Source: Bacteroidales bacterium (lineage in GTDB: Bacteria; Bacteroidota; Bacteroidia; Bacteroidales; ML635J-15). Taken from it: a stretch of DNA of 57,558 nucleotides. The DNA lies in the NCBI GenBank assembly GCA_017994175.1, contig JAGOLH010000010.1, positions 1 through 57,558 on the forward strand. Direction: 5' to 3'. Numbering within the stretch: the first letter of the stretch is position 1; each line of letters begins with the position of its first letter. Position numbers and translations under genes: made by a program. Shown one piece after another: positions 55,440-57,558 of the stretch. The notes under the pieces are model-generated. The model was not told the DNA's origin. It saw nothing but the letters and a program-made list of their open reading frames with translations, and ran no database searches.

Positions 55440-55913
55440 ATGAGTAATACATTATTCCGAATTACATTTATATTACTTTTTTTTCAATTATCCAGCATTT
55501 TTTCCTTTTCGCAGGGTGTAAAAAATATCGACGGTTTGTATTATACCGACAAAAATGAATTATACACCGGCGATTACATCGAATTATATGATAATGGAAG
55601 TATTAAAATAAAAATGCATATTGAGAACGGGCAGAAAGAAGGGGAAACCCTGTTGTTCTTTCAGAATGGAAAAGTAAACGAAGCGCGAAATTATCATAAA
55701 GGAAAAAAACACGGCGAATGGGTCAGCTACGACACCTCTGGGGTAAAAATTGCCACAGCAATGTACGATAATAATCTGAAATCGGGGGAATGGCTTATCT
55801 GGGATGTAAACGGGACATTACGTTACAAAATGCATTATGAGAGAGGTCAGAAAACCGGTATATGGCAAATGTGGGACGAACAGGGTGTTTTAATCGAAGA
55901 ACGTAAATATTGA
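55440..55913 (+). CDS. MORN-2 / YwqK-like repeat exported protein
   Basis: 157 residues, signal peptide ending near FSFSQ, then four or five MORN-2 repeats (for example GKKHGEWVSYDTSG, NLKSGEWLIWDVNG, GQKTGIWQMWDEQG). Databases sometimes name these YwqK antitoxins, but no toxin is near and the repeats are simple beta hairpins. Same strand as the preceding gene, 45 bases on. Confidence 0.88.
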   Translation: MSNTLFRITFILLFFQLSSIFSFSQGVKNIDGLYYTDKNELYTGDYIELYDNGSIKIKMHIENGQKEGETLLFFQNGKVNEARNYHKGKKHGEWVSYDTSGVKIATAMYDNNLKSGEWLIWDVNGTLRYKMHYERGQKTGIWQMWDEQGVLIEERKY

Positions 55914-55987
55914 TATGCCCGGCGTAAACCAGCTGGACTAAATCCAAATTATAGTTGTTTTTTTTTGCATTATACTGTTTACAGACA

Positions 55988-57558
55988 CTACATTTTCCCG
56001 GCATTTTGTGTACCGCGGTCTCCCTGCCGGAAGTTATATTTCACCGAAACAAAATATGTTGGTTTGTAGGTAGCACTATAGGTATAGGAATAATATTGAA
56101 ACCCACCATACTCTGTATAAGAGCCATGCTTGAGAAGGTCGTTGAGTAAACTGTTCACTCCCACTGTAAGCATCAGACTGTTCCTGAAGAATTTTTGAGT
56201 TAAGCTCACCGATGAGTCGAAATATCCGTAAGAATACCCATCAACCGTAATTTCGCGGCTATAGTAATTGATATAAACATTGGCCGAGGTACGTTTTGCA
56301 AATCGTATATCGGAGCTAAGCTTCAACGAATAACCAAAGCTTTTTTTCTTCAGATTTTCGTTCAGGTTTTCGGCATCGATAAGGGTGTGAAAAATGCTGG
56401 ATGAAAAATTCAGATCTACTTTATTTTTTATTGATGTCCAGGCAGATATATCAGCACCTAAACTGCTTTTATGCGCAATGTTCTGTGGAATGGTAAGGTA
56501 AACAACTTCGTTTACCGGCAAGGTAAGATACGAAACCTCGTTCGTGGTAAGGCTGTAAAACAAATCGGTGTTTATATTCCAGGTTAGCTTATTCAATTGC
56601 CAACCGAGATAAATATTATGGTAAACAATGGGTTTCAGATCGGGATTCCCCGACGACCAGTTCCTCGGGTCCTGTTTGTCGATATAACTGCTAATCTGGT
56701 TATAGTACGGTGCTTCAACATTGCGTGAATAGGTAAGCTTAATATCGTTTAAACTATCGGCTGAATAAATAATGGTTGCAGAAGGAGTAAGATGCAAATA
56801 CTTTTTATCCACCGAGAACGCAGTGTCCTGCGAAGCCTCGTTATATCGTTGATAATCTACTTTATTCCTGCTGTAATCGACAGAGACGCCCGCATCGAAT
56901 TTCCACTTTTTTACGGTAGTACCAAACCGGGAATACAAGGTATGGGATGGAGTGTTTGCCAGGGTAGTACCTGAATTGGGAAGATAGTCGTCACCATCGA
57001 GGGTGTAATCTTCAACCATAACATTGCTTAATGGTATCCAACTCCGGTATCCAAGGTTCCAGCGGGTAAGGTTGTTGATGGGATGATTGTAATATGCCCC
57101 TGCCCATATCCCCCTTGAGGCAATACCGGTAACAGTACTGATGCTGGTATTATGAAAAACCGGGCTTCCGTTAATAAATTCATGATAATAATACACCTCC
57201 GATAAATAGTCGTTTTGTTGATCCTGAATACCCGCATACACAGACAGCTCGCGCCCAACCGTATCGAAACGGTGATAAAAATAGGCATTAAGCCATTTAT
57301 TGATGTATTTGTAGTCGTAGACTGTCCATTGCGAATACTTGTCGTAATACGAACCATTTGCATACGATACAAGCGAAGAGTTTCCAACTGTCGGATAGCT
57401 GCCTCCGTAATCGTATAACCCAAGCGAGAAAAACATTCTTGTATTTTCGGATGGCGAATATCGCAGCCCTCCATATGTCCACAAAGAATTTGCCTTATTC
57501 GTTCTGCTTGAAATAGAATTCATTTGATATGTGGTTTCACCAAATTGGAGGGTGCCGG
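55988..57558 (-). CDS. TonB-dependent receptor, C-terminal part (cut by right edge)
   Basis: The frame is open to the window edge: 11 in-frame codons precede the ATG at 57523, so the visible 522 residues are only the distal part of a barrel. Alternating aromatic strands (LWTYGGLRYSPSENTRMFF, SSLGADISAWTSIKNKVDL, SANVYINYYSREITV) match the outer membrane beta-barrel 3 type of TonB-dependent receptor. The plug and start are not visible. The substrate cannot be told. The end (QGDRGTQNAGKM) lacks the usual terminal aromatic. Confidence 0.85.
   Translation of the reverse strand, partial: GTLQFGETTYQMNSISSRTNKANSLWTYGGLRYSPSENTRMFFSLGLYDYGGSYPTVGNSSLVSYANGSYYDKYSQWTVYDYKYINKWLNAYFYHRFDTVGRELSVYAGIQDQQNDYLSEVYYYHEFINGSPVFHNTSISTVTGIASRGIWAGAYYNHPINNLTRWNLGYRSWIPLSNVMVEDYTLDGDDYLPNSGTTLANTPSHTLYSRFGTTVKKWKFDAGVSVDYSRNKVDYQRYNEASQDTAFSVDKKYLHLTPSATIIYSADSLNDIKLTYSRNVEAPYYNQISSYIDKQDPRNWSSGNPDLKPIVYHNIYLGWQLNKLTWNINTDLFYSLTTNEVSYLTLPVNEVVYLTIPQNIAHKSSLGADISAWTSIKNKVDLNFSSSIFHTLIDAENLNENLKKKSFGYSLKLSSDIRFAKRTSANVYINYYSREITVDGYSYGYFDSSVSLTQKFFRNSLMLTVGVNSLLNDLLKHGSYTEYGGFQYYSYTYSATYKPTYFVSVKYNFRQGDRGTQNAGKM

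Noticed and set aside
55440..55913. YwqK antitoxin of a toxin-antitoxin pair
   Set aside because: Only MORN-2 repeats and a signal peptide are seen, and no toxin gene is adjacent.
55914..55987. Terminator after the MORN-2 gene
   Set aside because: There is a T-run, but the hairpin before it is too weak to support the call.
1..57558. tRNA, rRNA, CRISPR, insertion sequences or prophage
   Set aside because: No cloverleaf, direct-repeat array, transposase or phage structural gene was recognised on either strand.

Overview
The window reads as chromosomal DNA of an anaerobic member of the Bacteroidota, most likely order Bacteroidales or a close relative. The evidence is: start-proximal promoters of the TTG/TAnnTTTG type; few Shine-Dalgarno sequences; a long (618-residue) IspG; secreted proteins with type IX secretion (T9SS) C-terminal sorting domains; PorG-like DUF6089 proteins; DUF3098; a LytTR regulator; a GldA-like ATPase; and an oxygen-sensitive hybrid cluster protein (Hcp). 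I saw no tRNA, rRNA, CRISPR array, insertion sequence or prophage. No gap without a gene exceeds about 220 bases.

Layout. (1) 1-2553: a RhuM-Fic protein and a cysteine-desulfurase-like PLP enzyme. (2) 2658-6570: a nitrosative-stress island. A Crp/Fnr regulator of HcpR type diverges from a minus-strand run of 4Fe-4S protein, Hcp, BFD-like 2Fe-2S protein and cupin. Two adjacent palindromes lie in the shared 90-base control region, and a strong hairpin separates hcp from the BFD gene. (3) 6689-16105: secreted and lipid-anchored proteins, a 2-hydroxyacid dehydrogenase with a DUF2148 partner, an S41 protease, a Ycf48-like propeller lipoprotein and two exported nucleases. (4) 16106-20033, plus strand: cyclophilin, YgjP-like metalloprotease, MiaB, AhpD-like protein and a lipoprotein. 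(5) 20063-25184, minus strand: IspG, PepP, a TfoX C-domain protein, a second DRGH nuclease with a C-terminal OB-like domain, and DUF2141. (6) 25269-28546, plus strand: an extended SDR with a zinc-finger tail, a steroid 5-alpha-reductase-like membrane protein and a GldA-like ATPase. (7) 28606-35118, minus strand: HtpG, a membrane-anchored receiver protein, an unknown exported protein, a class III aminotransferase, a LytTR regulator and glutamate racemase. (8) 35167-44277, minus strand: the outer-membrane biogenesis block. In transcription order it is CBS protein, Omp85-like protein, NAD kinase, two DUF6089/PorG-like proteins, UppS, BamA and two OmpH/Skp chaperones, ending at a clear terminator; pdxJ diverges from it. 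(9) 45094-51805: GH3 protein, DUF2797 and RecX, then the minus-strand block ftsX-DUF3098-uppP-truB-queA. (10) 51817-57558: a 1013-residue Ig-repeat T9SS protein, two small exported proteins and the C-terminal part of a TonB-dependent receptor cut by the right edge.

How the parts fit. The core blocks build the envelope: undecaprenyl phosphate synthesis and recycling, outer-membrane protein folding, peptidoglycan D-glutamate, and division. The accessory parts suggest an anaerobe that detoxifies nitric oxide, exports nucleases and displays T9SS cargo. The most novel-looking items are the Hcp island with no visible Hcr reductase, the zinc-finger SDR paired with a eukaryote-like 5-alpha-reductase, the nuclease-OB/TfoX-C pair and the membrane-tethered lone receiver domain. 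All names are from reading the sequence and recalling families; no database search was run.
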